NCBI GenBank assembly: GCA_040797845.1
Contig: JBFNFA010000010.1
Location: 114,041-178,040, forward strand
DNA length: 64,000 nt
From: Clostridium_AW sp040797845
GTDB lineage: Bacteria; Bacillota; Clostridia; Clostridiales; Clostridiaceae
Reading direction: 5' to 3'
Within the stretch, counting starts at the first letter, position 1. Every line of letters starts with the position of its first letter. This document shows positions 17,988-27,975 of this stretch, one piece after another. The translations under genes were made by a program, and so were the position numbers. The notes under the pieces were generated by a model that worked only from the letters and a program-made list of their open reading frames with translations, searched no databases and had not been told where the DNA came from.

Positions 17988-18602
17988 CTATTCATATACT
18001 TTCAAATCATTCCATGATTTATTTTTACCATCATTCCATGTTAATTTCTTTTCACTTAAGTGATCCCAAACTGTATAAGTGTATTTAAAATCATAGGATA
18101 AATGGGCTGGTTTTATATCGTCCAATATATCCTTAAAACCTGCTAGGTTCTTTGGTATACCTCTAACCCCTATAAACTGCACTGTAAAAGAATAGCTTTC
18201 AGGGTGTTCTATTATTTCCACTTCCCCACCACTGAAAGCCTCTGCTGTTTCTTTTATAAGTTTTTTAGTTACTGTACCATGACCTCTTTTTTTAGCTTTT
18301 ATTATTTCTCTTCTTTCCTCATAGCTTTTACTTATATCTATGTTAATTCCATATTCTTTTTCCCATAAGGTTAGTCCCCATGTAGCAGTATCAATAAAGC
18401 ATTGTTTAAGTAAATCTTGTATATTCCAATTTAAAAGTCCTAATTCATATCCTACTACATCATCTATTATCTTAAACTCTTTAATTTCTCTTAAAATCGG
18501 AGGTAAGTAAGTTAGCAGATCTGGTCTATATAAATTTACTTCTTCTGTTGAAGATAATTCTTCACCATATTTAGTAATACCATACTTTGTAGAGCCATAC
18601 AC
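17988..18602 (-). CDS. xkdU: Baseplate wedge protein, Mu gp48 / XkdU (YmfQ) family
   Basis: 204-residue protein with the family pattern YLPPILREIKEFKIIDDVVGYELGLLNWNIQDLLKQ, then a WEKEYGI motif and EERREIIKAKKRGHGT. It closes the inner baseplate and links baseplate J to the fibres. It sits directly between the two fibre genes, 3 bp after the larger fibre's stop. Confidence 0.85.
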   Translation of the reverse strand: MYGSTKYGITKYGEELSSTEEVNLYRPDLLTYLPPILREIKEFKIIDDVVGYELGLLNWNIQDLLKQCFIDTATWGLTLWEKEYGINIDISKSYEERREIIKAKKRGHGTVTKKLIKETAEAFSGGEVEIIEHPESYSFTVQFIGVRGIPKNLAGFKDILDDIKPAHLSYDFKYTYTVWDHLSEKKLTWNDGKNKSWNDLKVYE

Positions 18603-18605
18603 TTA

Positions 18606-21230
18606 CTACACCCCCTTTAAATTATTCCATGTTATTGCTTGATTTTTAGGACGATAATCGGAAGGATTAAAATTATAACTACTCCAATAATTATGCATAT
18701 CTGCTTCAACTGTAATATCTCCAATAGGTGTAGTAGTAGAATTTGTTGCCATATTTTTATAAGCAAAAGTTCCTCCACTTATAAAATTTATTAAAAATGT
18801 TCCAGTAGTTATATCCCAGTCATAACTCTTTTTGTAATACAAAGTAGCTGTCTTAGCATCATTGTTTAACACTAATAAAAATGTTTCTCTTGTGTCTAAA
18901 AAATCACCAAAAACAGATATTGAATAAGTACTCCAAGCACTAGCTCCATATTCAGCCCTAACATGAAGCTCTGAGTTATTTGCTCTAGTTGCTCTGGTAG
19001 TTAAAGATATTCTAGCCTGAAAATTACTATATTGACCACCAACTGTCCACGTTATTACTTCGTACCACTTATTACTTATACCTGTACCAGTAGCTCCAAA
19101 ATTATAATAATTACTACCATTTTTATATTGGAAATCTACAGCGTGTTTTCCATCTACTGTATCAGCATTTCCACCATTAGCAGGTAGAGTAGTTGGGAAG
19201 TCTATTATTTGAGATTTAGTATGAGTATGCGTTGATGGGTTAAAGGTACTCGGTTTTCCTGTTACCCCTGTCCATGGAACACTATCAGCAATTTCTGCTG
19301 TATCTACTTTACCATTATTGTTTTTATCGTAGACAGATTTAAGCATATCTCCATATCCAGCTTTACTAATTTCCTCTTTTGTTGCAAACTTAGAATTTAC
19401 TTCAGTTTCAGTATAGTATCTATCATCATGGGTATGAGTAGCATTTGCTTTACCATTCCACGTTGTTCTTTCAGCAGCAGTTATATGCTTTACTCTATCG
19501 GATGCGTGCGTATCAAACTCCGTCTTGGTAGCTTGCTTAACATTATCTACATTGCTTAATCCAATATCGCCTTTAGTGGTTCCATGTGGATTAGTTCCTG
19601 CAGGATGAGTATATACAGTTGCTTCTGTTCCATTTATTTTTATATTTCCATTGGTACTGCTATTTTCTATTTTAGTAGCTGCTGTAGCTATTCCATCTAA
19701 TTTACCTTTATAGCTACTATCAAAATCATTTGTTGATAATCCTTTGCCTGTCACTTTATCAACTTTATTGCTTACAGTATTCCATAATGTTCTTTCATTG
19801 GAGGTTATGTGTTTTACAGAATCCGAAATATGAGTTACAGAAGTATCCCATGCATCCAATAGAGCCTGCGTGATTTTATCTAATACAGATTTATTATTGT
19901 GTTCATGTCTTTTGTTGTAAGCTTCATTCCAATTAGTTCTTTCAGCTGATAATATATGTTTTACCTCATTACTATCATGAGTATCTGTATATTCTTTAGC
20001 TGTTTTAAGAGCATTATCTGCTTTAGTCTGGGCACCTGTAGGTGTTTCCTTGGCATTCCAATTAGCTTTTTCTGTGTCACTTACAAATCTTTTATTTGCA
20101 TTTTCAACTATAATATCAATACTATGCGTTGAAGGGTGAATATATTTATTTGCTCCCTGCTCTACTCCCGCAAGTTTATTTTTCTCTACAGTAGTATAGT
20201 CCTCCGTACTTAATTGTTTTCCTACTACTTTATCAACTTTTTTGCTTAATTCATTAGTCATAGTTCCAGCAAAGTCTGCATCGTTATTCAATGCCTTCGC
20301 TATTTCTTGTAAGGTATCTAAAGCTTCAGGAGCAGTTCCTATAATGTCTTGTATTTTTTGAAGTACTTCTTCTTTAGTAAATACCTGTTCTTTTAAATAT
20401 CTTTTATTTAATTCAGTATCAACATAAGTTTTATTTGCTTTTTTATTTTCTAAATCAGTATCTTTAACCTTTAATCCTTGTATTTCAGCATTGTTAATAG
20501 TTTTATAAGAACTTAAATCATTATTAATTACACTTTCAGCATTTCTAGACCTAGTAATTTCACTACTCAAATTATCATTAGTAATATTAAGATTATCAGC
20601 CAATGCCTTTTCGCTAGTAACAGCTCTATTAATTTCTGCGTTAAGATTATGTAATAAATTTTGTTCAGAAGCTTTCGCTCTAGTAATTTCATTATTTAGA
20701 TTCTTATTTGTTTCACTAATATTACTAGTTAACTTTTCTTCCGCTGATTTAGCCCTATTAATTTCACTATTTAGATTATCTGTTAAAACCTTCTCTGCAT
20801 TTTTAGCCCTTGCCATCTCTTCATTTAAATTTTCATTTAGATCATCTTCAGATTTAATTGCTCTTTTAGCTTCACCATTTAATGCTTTTTGCGTACTAAC
20901 AATACTTTCCTGAACTTTATTTATATCTTCTGCTTCTATGGTATCACCAGGAGTTTCATAGGTAATATAGGCTTTATCTACATTTCCATAAAGACGAATT
21001 ACAGTTTTCCATGGGGTAGTACTTGGAGTAGATAATATAAAGTTTTCTAGTTTTTCTCCTGTTAATTTTGATTCAGTATAAACCCTTACGCTAGTACTGC
21101 TTACATTATCATGCTCTAGCTCTCCTTCATACACTCCATCCTTTAAATTAACTTCCTCTTCAATTACATAGGTATTTCCATCAATTTTATTTAGCTTTTC
21201 TGTAAACTTATCTATGTTGTTAGGATACAT
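18606..21230 (-). CDS. Large tail fibre with coiled-coil and KHITxxERTxWN repeats
   Basis: 874 residues. An N-terminal beta domain (about 1-110) is followed by at least five copies of a roughly 24-residue coiled-coil repeat (ENLNEEMARAKNAEKVL, DNLNSEINRAKSAEEKL and so on). Then comes a shaft containing ALDTLQEIAKALNNDADFAGT and three or four copies of KHI[TL]xxERTxWN (for example VKHILSAERTNWN, VKHITSNERTLWN, VKHITAAERTTWN). The histidine-rich strip ATHTHDDRYYTETEVNSKF and STHTHTKSQI follow, then a C-terminal beta domain of about 180 residues. Histidine/DDRYYTETE motifs typify trimeric long tail fibres. Probably the main fibre shaft; how it shares receptor binding with the propeller fibre is unknown. 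Confidence 0.82.
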   Translation of the reverse strand: MYPNNIDKFTEKLNKIDGNTYVIEEEVNLKDGVYEGELEHDNVSSTSVRVYTESKLTGEKLENFILSTPSTTPWKTVIRLYGNVDKAYITYETPGDTIEAEDINKVQESIVSTQKALNGEAKRAIKSEDDLNENLNEEMARAKNAEKVLTDNLNSEINRAKSAEEKLTSNISETNKNLNNEITRAKASEQNLLHNLNAEINRAVTSEKALADNLNITNDNLSSEITRSRNAESVINNDLSSYKTINNAEIQGLKVKDTDLENKKANKTYVDTELNKRYLKEQVFTKEEVLQKIQDIIGTAPEALDTLQEIAKALNNDADFAGTMTNELSKKVDKVVGKQLSTEDYTTVEKNKLAGVEQGANKYIHPSTHSIDIIVENANKRFVSDTEKANWNAKETPTGAQTKADNALKTAKEYTDTHDSNEVKHILSAERTNWNEAYNKRHEHNNKSVLDKITQALLDAWDTSVTHISDSVKHITSNERTLWNTVSNKVDKVTGKGLSTNDFDSSYKGKLDGIATAATKIENSSTNGNIKINGTEATVYTHPAGTNPHGTTKGDIGLSNVDNVKQATKTEFDTHASDRVKHITAAERTTWNGKANATHTHDDRYYTETEVNSKFATKEEISKAGYGDMLKSVYDKNNNGKVDTAEIADSVPWTGVTGKPSTFNPSTHTHTKSQIIDFPTTLPANGGNADTVDGKHAVDFQYKNGSNYYNFGATGTGISNKWYEVITWTVGGQYSNFQARISLTTRATRANNSELHVRAEYGASAWSTYSISVFGDFLDTRETFLLVLNNDAKTATLYYKKSYDWDITTGTFLINFISGGTFAYKNMATNSTTTPIGDITVEADMHNYWSSYNFNPSDYRPKNQAITWNNLKGV

Positions 21231-21234
21231 ATTT

Positions 21235-22278
21235 CTACACCCCCAATTCCACAGTTCCTAAAACTGGTATTTCTTCATCTTCTAGTCCCATATTTACCGT
21301 TGAATCATTAATCTTTAAATCTGTATAGTCTAAAACTCCTGGAGTACTAAGAAGTAGGTTTCCTATCCTAGCTATACTAATATAAGATAATTCAAAAGCT
21401 ATATCCTTTAAATAAGCATCTAGTAATTTAATGAATTCTCCTTGAACCTTCCCAATATTAAAGCCACTAGATAACACTATTTTTGCACTTATATCAATTG
21501 GTTTTTCCATAGCCCCTTTCACAGTAACTTTAGTTCCTATAGGCCTTACTTCTTCTATATGATCGTAAACTTTATCTATTAGATCCTGTGAAGGAGATTT
21601 CTTATTACTATCTACTATTACTACCTTAACAGTTCCGTTACCGTTCCAAAGTGGGAATATCTTTACTTTACCAGCTCCTGTAACCTCTAAAGCCCATTGT
21701 TTATAATGATTAGAGTTGCCAGATGTTGTAGGATTTTGAATCTTTTCTGTGAACCTATTATATAAATCCTCACCTTCTTCAATATCTTGTCCTTCTTGTA
21801 TTGTTTCTTCTAGCCTGGCAATTGCTAAATCTTCTATATAATCTATGGGAATTAAAACTCCTACGGGCTTGCTTCCTATAGTTCCTAATTCTTCACACTC
21901 CATCTTATATATACCTGTATCTATCTTTTCTACTGCTTTATAATTTAAATCATCTATAGAAAATCTACTACCTAGAGGTATATCAATTGACTTATTTTCA
22001 CCATTAAAAAACTGTCCTTTTTTAATAGCCTTAGTTGGTTGTTTTCTATACATTCCTATTTCGCTTACTCTTTTTTCTAAGAATTCTTCTGGAGTATCTG
22101 CTTGTGCAAAAGTATACTCTAAGAATCTATCTAAATTAGAATAAGCTACGGCTAACTCTAAAGCTATAGGAGCTAGGGAATTGTGAATTATACTACCTTC
22201 TCTTTTATCTAAATCACTTGGAACCTTATCCATCATTCTCTTAAGTATAGCTTCATCTGTATTTACTTCCTCAAACAA
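21235..22278 (-). CDS. xkdT: Baseplate J family protein (XkdT)
   Basis: 347-residue baseplate wedge component. It has the family N terminus (DKREGSIIHNSLAPIALELAVAYSNLDRFLEYTFAQAD), the GxRFSIDDLNYKAVE segment, and the YNRFTEKIQNPTTSGNSNHYKQWALEVTGAGKVKIFPLWNG-type core shared with phage P2 gpJ; the latter region is strongly conserved. Its start directly follows the XkdS stop, consistent with coupled translation. Confidence 0.92.
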   Translation of the reverse strand: MFEEVNTDEAILKRMMDKVPSDLDKREGSIIHNSLAPIALELAVAYSNLDRFLEYTFAQADTPEEFLEKRVSEIGMYRKQPTKAIKKGQFFNGENKSIDIPLGSRFSIDDLNYKAVEKIDTGIYKMECEELGTIGSKPVGVLIPIDYIEDLAIARLEETIQEGQDIEEGEDLYNRFTEKIQNPTTSGNSNHYKQWALEVTGAGKVKIFPLWNGNGTVKVVIVDSNKKSPSQDLIDKVYDHIEEVRPIGTKVTVKGAMEKPIDISAKIVLSSGFNIGKVQGEFIKLLDAYLKDIAFELSYISIARIGNLLLSTPGVLDYTDLKINDSTVNMGLEDEEIPVLGTVELGV

Positions 22279-22683
22279 CTATCTCACCACACTTTCAGTA
22301 AATTCTCCGTAAATAGAAAAGACAGTGAAATCTAACGTTACACCATCTTTATCATAATTAAATATAAAATTATCCGCATTATTAACTCTATCATCCTGCA
22401 TAAGAGCCTCTCTTATTCTTCTTTTAATTTCGCTCTCTGTTATATCTTTATCCTTACCAATTAAGTCCTTTAATTCACTGCCATAGTCCCAGCTATAAAT
22501 AAGATGCTCATATCTTTCTGTGTTTAATATTAATTGTATAGCCTGCCTAAGTGCTTCAACCTCGTTACAATACCCCATTACTTTTCCTTTTTCAAAGTCA
22601 ATTTTATAGGTTTTGTCAGGTTGAATTGCTTTTTCTATTTCTAAATCTTTTTCTATTATTGCTCCTTGTGGTAATACGCTCAA
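22279..22683 (-). CDS. xkdS: DUF2634 baseplate protein (XkdS, gp25-like)
   Basis: 134-residue protein. Features: KTYKIDFEKGKVMGYCNEVEALRQAIQLILNTERYEHLIYSWDYGSEL, then TESEIKRRIREALMQDDRV. This is the PBSX XkdS / lysozyme-like baseplate family that initiates sheath assembly together with baseplate J. Confidence 0.9.
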   Translation of the reverse strand: MSVLPQGAIIEKDLEIEKAIQPDKTYKIDFEKGKVMGYCNEVEALRQAIQLILNTERYEHLIYSWDYGSELKDLIGKDKDITESEIKRRIREALMQDDRVNNADNFIFNYDKDGVTLDFTVFSIYGEFTESVVR

Positions 22684-22686
22684 TTA

Positions 22687-23019
22687 TCACACCACCTTAT
22701 CTAAGACAACATATTGTTGCCCACCTTGCACCCTTAAAAGTAACACCCTATCCCCTTGTTTAAGTCCTTCTCTAATAACTATCTTGTTTAGTTCTTTAGA
22801 AGTTGAACCATTGGAATAACTATGACTATGGCCTAAATCTATTTCATATTTAGTTAAACTCTGAGGAATAATAAAAAATTCTTTAGATAATATAAGCTTT
22901 TGATCTATTTTTATTTTTAAATCCTCTACATTTAATACTTCGCCAAACAAAATATTAACTGGATTGTTTGCTCCTACTGCATCCACTCCAGCCTTCTTTA
23001 TAATATCTATCATTCCCAT
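22687..23019 (-). CDS. xkdR: DUF2577 tail protein (XkdR)
   Basis: 110-residue protein, MGMIDIIKKAGVDAVGANNPVNILFGEV, ending GDRVLLLRVQGGQQYVVLDKV. Characteristic of the XkdR family, which is always found between XkdQ and XkdS. Likely a spike or hub component. Confidence 0.88.
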   Translation of the reverse strand: MGMIDIIKKAGVDAVGANNPVNILFGEVLNVEDLKIKIDQKLILSKEFFIIPQSLTKYEIDLGHSHSYSNGSTSKELNKIVIREGLKQGDRVLLLRVQGGQQYVVLDKVV

Positions 23020-23021
23020 AT

Positions 23022-23996
23022 CTACACCACCTTTAAATCAAAATCCATAACTAAACTTCCCTTTTCAAATTTATGTGTAGCATCTTCTATTAAATAATAT
23101 TGACCTATATCTTTTTCTTTTATTTCTACATACACACCTGACCCGGCTCTTAGCTTTAAATCCTCTTTAATGTCTGTGCTTACTACATCTTTAAGTTTTA
23201 ATGTTTTAGTTTCCCTATTTTTAAGCTTCAATAAGTTGTTAAGCATTTCTTGTATTTGGGCCTTATTTAGATTTTCATCCACCTTTTGAAAATACTGTAG
23301 TCTTCCCCATTTAGCAATATTTTCACTATCCTGTCCTATATATACATCTCTACCTTTGATTTCTTTATTGTCTCTAACTATTTTAATTCTATTATATGTG
23401 TCATTATCTATACTATTTTTCCAGTCAAAGTCACCTAAATTGCTATAGTCAGAAATTACAACTTGTTGCTTCATATTATTTATATTTTTTAAACAAATAA
23501 AACCAAAATCATCATATAAGATATAAATTTGTTTTGTACTCATTAATGTCTTTTCCAATGCACTATACATTATATCTAAAAGCTTCTTGTCCTCCTCGAG
23601 AAGACTTGATATAACATAACCTGTATCTTCTATGGTTCCCATTGTCAATCCTATGTTTTTAAGAATTTGCATTATTATCTGACTAGCTTTTTTATTAGTA
23701 AATGCATGAGTATCATTACTTAGTAGATATCTTATTTGATCGTAGGCTGTTACTTTTATTTCTTGATCTTTACTGCCGCTAATATCAAATACATATCCAT
23801 AAAAGACCTTATAGTTATCTGCTTTAAAGCTAACTACATATCCATTATTTATAGCCATGGATTTATCTTTTAAAAAGCTGAATTCTAAACTAGAAGGTTT
23901 CCCTTTTCTTTTAGTTTTCCATGTAACCTGTGTAACAAGTTCACTTATATCAAATATATTTCCTCTTTTGTCATCTAGCAATAATTGTATTTGCAT
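23022..23996 (-). CDS. xkdQ: Tail hub protein, XkdQ/YqbQ family (gpD/gp27-like)
   Basis: 324 residues. The N terminus is a beta domain (VTQVTWKTKRKGKPSSLEFSFLKD), and a central DQIRYLLSNDTHAFTNKKASQIIMQIL segment is characteristic of YqbQ. The C-terminal half contains LKDVVSTDIKEDLKLRAGSGVYVEI. It would form the hub connecting the tube to the baseplate. Confidence 0.88.
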   Translation of the reverse strand: MQIQLLLDDKRGNIFDISELVTQVTWKTKRKGKPSSLEFSFLKDKSMAINNGYVVSFKADNYKVFYGYVFDISGSKDQEIKVTAYDQIRYLLSNDTHAFTNKKASQIIMQILKNIGLTMGTIEDTGYVISSLLEEDKKLLDIMYSALEKTLMSTKQIYILYDDFGFICLKNINNMKQQVVISDYSNLGDFDWKNSIDNDTYNRIKIVRDNKEIKGRDVYIGQDSENIAKWGRLQYFQKVDENLNKAQIQEMLNNLLKLKNRETKTLKLKDVVSTDIKEDLKLRAGSGVYVEIKEKDIGQYYLIEDATHKFEKGSLVMDFDLKVV

Positions 23997-24006
23997 AAAA
24001 TCACCC

Positions 24007-24660
24007 CTATGGAATTTTAAAAACCTGTCCTGGATATATTAAGTTAGGGTTTTTAATATTATTTATTTGTGCTATTTCTTTATATCTAGCTCCATCACCA
24101 AGATATCTCTTAGCAATATGCCATAATGTATCTCCACTAACAACGGTATGTGTTTTTTGCTTTGGTTTCTCTGATGGTCTCGGAGGTTTGGCTTCTACTT
24201 TAGCCTTATTATTATTTGCCTTGGTATCCATAACTATCTTCCTTGCTGCATAAGGTCTGTAGGCTTTAAGTTCTATAGAATAATATACATCTCCTACTTC
24301 TCCTCCTTTTTCGGTTAGCTTAAAACTTTCTATAGTAAATAGGTCATTAATATCCAAAGGACTTCCTGTAAATATAAATCTTATCTTTTGCTCTTTCTCT
24401 CTCCATTCTCTTATTTTACAAATATAAACATTAGGAGAGAATAACTGCTCTGAACTTACATATGGTCCTATATTCTTAGGAAAGTAACTTTCAAAAGATA
24501 TTTGAGTTAACTTAGGTTTATTTATTGTACTAACCTCTCCTAAATTTACAATATCAAAGGTTTTGTTATCTCCACTTTCATTAAATTCTATTTTTTCAGG
24601 GAGTACAGGAAGAACGAATCCTTCTTCCCCTTCATTTATTCCTAAATACATCTTGTACAT
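24007..24660 (-). CDS. xkdP: LysM-domain tail protein (XkdP)
   Basis: 217 residues. An N-terminal phage domain (LPVLPEKIEFNESGDNKTFDIVNLGEV) is followed by a C-terminal LysM (HTVVSGDTLWHIAKRYLGDG, then NPNLIYPGQVFKIP) that binds peptidoglycan. It probably guides the tube tip into the wall. Its ATG overlaps the tape-measure stop by one base (TAATG). Confidence 0.9.
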   Translation of the reverse strand: MYKMYLGINEGEEGFVLPVLPEKIEFNESGDNKTFDIVNLGEVSTINKPKLTQISFESYFPKNIGPYVSSEQLFSPNVYICKIREWREKEQKIRFIFTGSPLDINDLFTIESFKLTEKGGEVGDVYYSIELKAYRPYAARKIVMDTKANNNKAKVEAKPPRPSEKPKQKTHTVVSGDTLWHIAKRYLGDGARYKEIAQINNIKNPNLIYPGQVFKIP

Positions 24661-26792
24661 TAAGCATATACCCCCTCTGCACTATTAACCAATTCAATTT
24701 GCATGTAAGTCTCTATCTTGCTTATTATCTTATTAATATCCGCTTCCTCTTTTATATCCCCTGTAGTTACTTGTACTGTAGGAGTTAGAGTAACAAAGTT
24801 TTGTATACTTTCCTGCTCAGCCAAATCTCTCATAAGTTCCAAATTCTCATTGCTTACATCTATGCTATCTTTAATTTGGCCAAGATTATTATTTGCCAAT
24901 GCCAAACCATCTTTGGCTCCCATTTCTGGAGCAGCTCCAAATTTATCTAGACCCGTACCTAAACCCTCTAACATGTTATTATCTAAGTTAAAAGATTCAG
25001 ATCCCTTAGCATGTTCTTGCTTTGCTTTTTCTATATTAGCTTGTCTTACTGCTAAATCAGCATCCACCTTATCAAATATATCATTCATTTTATCATGCCT
25101 TATCTTCTTGGATTCATCTTTTTTAGCTATATAATCATCTAAAGCCTTATTTCTTGCTGATTTTTCCAGATCATTTTCTACTATGGCTTCAGTACCAAAA
25201 GTAACCTTATCTATAGCTTCTATTGAAACCCCTGGAATTTTATTTACCTTATTAATTAAATCATTAATATAGCCTATAGCTCCATTAACGAAGTTTTGCA
25301 ATATCATAAGACCCCCAGCTTTCATATCACCTAGTGCGTTTTGAATGTTTACAGATAATTTATAACATGAAATTATCAAAGAGTCCCACATATCCATTAT
25401 TGCATATACAGTAATAAAGGCACTAATTTTAATCGCATCCCACGCACTTAGTAAGATATTAGTAAACATAAGCCAGGTTGCCTTCATCCCATTAGTATGA
25501 GCACTCCAAGCTACTATCGCAGTTATTACCGCTATTATAGCAATTACCATCCATGTTAAAGGACATGCAAATATCGCTGCATTTAATCCCCATTGTGCTG
25601 CCGCTGCTGATATATCTGCATTAGTTTTAGTTAATGCTGATTTTGTATAAATTGCTGTGGCAATGGCAGAAGCGAGTTGAATACCTTTTGATATTCCTTG
25701 CACTATATTATAAGCAAGCGTTGCTCCTTTAAGTGTAATCATTGCTCCTATAGCTCCAGCTAGTATTGGTGCTATAGTACCCCAATTATCTTGTATACTG
25801 CTTCCTATAGATTGCATTATATTAAATAGCCATACTCCAATATTAGCAATTGTACTTATCCCATTAGCTATTCCATCAAAAAACGGTTGAAATCTCTCAT
25901 CTCTAAAGCCTTCATTAATAGTGGTTAAAATAGGCTTTAAGGCTTCTAAAGCATTGCCACCAGCTTGTGCAAAAGCAGTTTGTATATTAGAACTAATATT
26001 ACTAAACTGAGATGAAGCTGACATATTTAGTTCTTGTAAAGCCTGTTCCGTGGCTCCTTTTTTATCTAATAATATATTAAACTTATTTATGAAATCATCC
26101 ATACCTTCAGCACTTTGCAGCATTTGGATGTCACCATCATTAAATTGAAAATTACTTTGTAAAGACGCATAGTCTCCTCCAAGAGCTTCTTTTACCGCCC
26201 CACCTGCACCTGTTAGTCCTTGTCCTGGGGCTAACAATGTAAGTTTTTCAGCAGTTTTATTTAAATTCATCAATTTATTTGGATCTTTTGTGGAATTAAT
26301 AAATTCCCTTGTTATTCCATTAAGCTCTTCTATACTATATGCACTTTCGTTAGCATACTTATTTAAATTTAAAAAGAGAGCTTTTCCAACATCTTTATTT
26401 CCTAATGCATTACCCATATTAATAATTTCTTTTTCTAACCTAGCCGCTCCCCCTATGGTTGCGTCTAGACCCTTTTTTATATTTTCGAATTTTAGAAAAT
26501 CACTTATTAAACCTTTGATTTTACTTGATAGTCCATTAGAAGAATTAGCTGCAGCGTCTTGAGCTCTTGTTAATTCTTCTAATTCTGCTGAGGTTTCTTC
26601 AATTATCTCTACGTCAATTATTCTTCTATTTGACATTTCCATATCTATATTTGCACTATTGTTAATACTATCCATTACTAATCTCAGAAATTGTAATGCT
26701 GGAGGTACTTGTTCTAAAGATCTTGACATTCCTTCAATCACCATCAGACTATTTGATACTGTATCTATAATTATCACCTCACTTTTACACAT
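24660..26792 (-). CDS. xkdO: Tape measure protein (XkdO)
   Basis: About 700 residues, fixing tube length. The N-terminal part has amphipathic helices and TAENSSNGLSSKIKGL-like text. The middle holds several membrane-type segments (GLNAAIFACPLTWMVIAIIAVITAIVAWSAH; ILAGAIGAMITLKGATLAYNIVQG), and the C terminus is charged helix. The start is unclear: the ATG at 26792 lies inside the moron terminator hairpin, while the best ribosome site, GAGGTGAT, lies five codons inside the frame with no standard start codon just after it (ATT or ATA follow). True initiation may therefore be internal and non-canonical. Confidence 0.88.
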   Translation of the reverse strand: MCKSEVIIIDTVSNSLMVIEGMSRSLEQVPPALQFLRLVMDSINNSANIDMEMSNRRIIDVEIIEETSAELEELTRAQDAAANSSNGLSSKIKGLISDFLKFENIKKGLDATIGGAARLEKEIINMGNALGNKDVGKALFLNLNKYANESAYSIEELNGITREFINSTKDPNKLMNLNKTAEKLTLLAPGQGLTGAGGAVKEALGGDYASLQSNFQFNDGDIQMLQSAEGMDDFINKFNILLDKKGATEQALQELNMSASSQFSNISSNIQTAFAQAGGNALEALKPILTTINEGFRDERFQPFFDGIANGISTIANIGVWLFNIMQSIGSSIQDNWGTIAPILAGAIGAMITLKGATLAYNIVQGISKGIQLASAIATAIYTKSALTKTNADISAAAAQWGLNAAIFACPLTWMVIAIIAVITAIVAWSAHTNGMKATWLMFTNILLSAWDAIKISAFITVYAIMDMWDSLIISCYKLSVNIQNALGDMKAGGLMILQNFVNGAIGYINDLINKVNKIPGVSIEAIDKVTFGTEAIVENDLEKSARNKALDDYIAKKDESKKIRHDKMNDIFDKVDADLAVRQANIEKAKQEHAKGSESFNLDNNMLEGLGTGLDKFGAAPEMGAKDGLALANNNLGQIKDSIDVSNENLELMRDLAEQESIQNFVTLTPTVQVTTGDIKEEADINKIISKIETYMQIELVNSAEGVYA

Positions 26793-26828
26793 AATAAAAA
26801 CACTTACGTTGGTAAGTGTTTTTATTAT
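26791..26828 (-). terminator. Terminator of the moron gene, overlapping the tape-measure start
   Basis: Perfect 17-bp stem (left arm 26791-26807, right arm 26812-26828) around a four-base loop, containing AAAAACACTTAC / GTAAGTGTTTTT. It lies just before, and one or two bases into, the tape-measure ORF. Confidence 0.75.
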
Positions 26829-26865
26829 TAAAATACTTTTTTAGTTCAATTTTAAGTTTACATTT

Positions 26866-27948
26866 TTATTTATTTTCAATAGTTTTCATATAGTTTTCTA
26901 TATTTCTTATTATCTCTTCAGCACTAGGAGTATTTTTTTCAGGTTCTATAACTTTAAATTCAGCGTCTGGGGTTAATAATACATTGTTTTGTTTTGGCAT
27001 TTGTCCTGTTTCTTGTAGATAATCGGATACTATATTTTCAGCTTCTATGGTGCTTACAAGTATCCAGTCCTGATAAAGCTTACCAAATTTATTATTAAGC
27101 CACTCTGTTGAATATGGACTTAAATCACAAAATAGTGAATATATATCTCCTAATGTACTACGTATTTTTATACCATCATCATTTGTCCATTCTATGGCTC
27201 TATTTAAATCAACTTTTCTTATATCGTTTAATTCTACGTATAAAATATCTCCATCTAACTTATAGTAAATATCAGCCACACTTTCATATTCATGGCCTAT
27301 AAGCTTTTGCCACCCTGCCATTTCCCCTGATGCTGGTTTTGATTGTAATTCTTTTGTTTTATGAGAAACCCATTTTTTATATACATCGTATGGAACTTCA
27401 TTTTGAGGAATCATTCCTACATATGTTGTTAAAGTTGGTTTGTAATAATTGCAATTAGTTTCCAGTATTTTGCATACTTCTTCCAATGATATAAAAATAA
27501 TATTATTATACAGAATATTTTCCGTATTCATTTTTTCCCCATGAATTTTAATAATAACACTATTAAATACTCCATTAATAGTGGTCAATTCTTTTGAAAT
27601 TAGTGTTTCTTTTTTATTTTTATCTGGCTGCTTCACATTTTTCCAAGAATCAATAACCTTTTTAGGAACCTCTCCTGCCGGTACTTGACCTATATATATT
27701 GTCTTTTTTTCTTTATAGTTATAAATATTCATATCGAATAGTTTAGCAATATTTTCAACTGGTAGATATATTTTATTGTTGTACACCATTCTGTTGCCAT
27801 TAAAACTAACTCCATCAACTTTAATGTTAGCTTTATTAAAGGCTACCTTTATATTCTTTTTATTGGTACTAGCAAATACAGAAGTTGGTGTAATGGTAAT
27901 AATGGTGATAAGTAAAAAAACTAATATTTTTCTCATTTTTACTTTCAT
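26866..27948 (-). CDS. Exported stalk-domain (copper amine oxidase N-like) protein; tail-operon moron
   Basis: 360 residues with a clear signal peptide (MRKILVFLLITIITITPTSVFA). Two copies of the copper-amine-oxidase-N/stalk domain follow (NKIYLPVENIAKLFDMNIYNY...IYIGQVP and NNIIFISLEEVCKILETN...TYVGMIP), a module of clostridial surface proteins. The C-terminal half is unassigned and ends in a charged helix. It has no counterpart in PBSX-type tail operons and separates the tail chaperone from the tape measure. Its own promoter and terminator make it a moron, probably a secreted or surface protein of the host cell. The ribosome site GGGGAGGGG precedes the ATG. Confidence 0.72.
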   Translation of the reverse strand: MKVKMRKILVFLLITIITITPTSVFASTNKKNIKVAFNKANIKVDGVSFNGNRMVYNNKIYLPVENIAKLFDMNIYNYKEKKTIYIGQVPAGEVPKKVIDSWKNVKQPDKNKKETLISKELTTINGVFNSVIIKIHGEKMNTENILYNNIIFISLEEVCKILETNCNYYKPTLTTYVGMIPQNEVPYDVYKKWVSHKTKELQSKPASGEMAGWQKLIGHEYESVADIYYKLDGDILYVELNDIRKVDLNRAIEWTNDDGIKIRSTLGDIYSLFCDLSPYSTEWLNNKFGKLYQDWILVSTIEAENIVSDYLQETGQMPKQNNVLLTPDAEFKVIEPEKNTPSAEEIIRNIENYMKTIENK

Positions 27949-27975
27949 TATAAATCCCCTCCCCTTTTATAGTAT

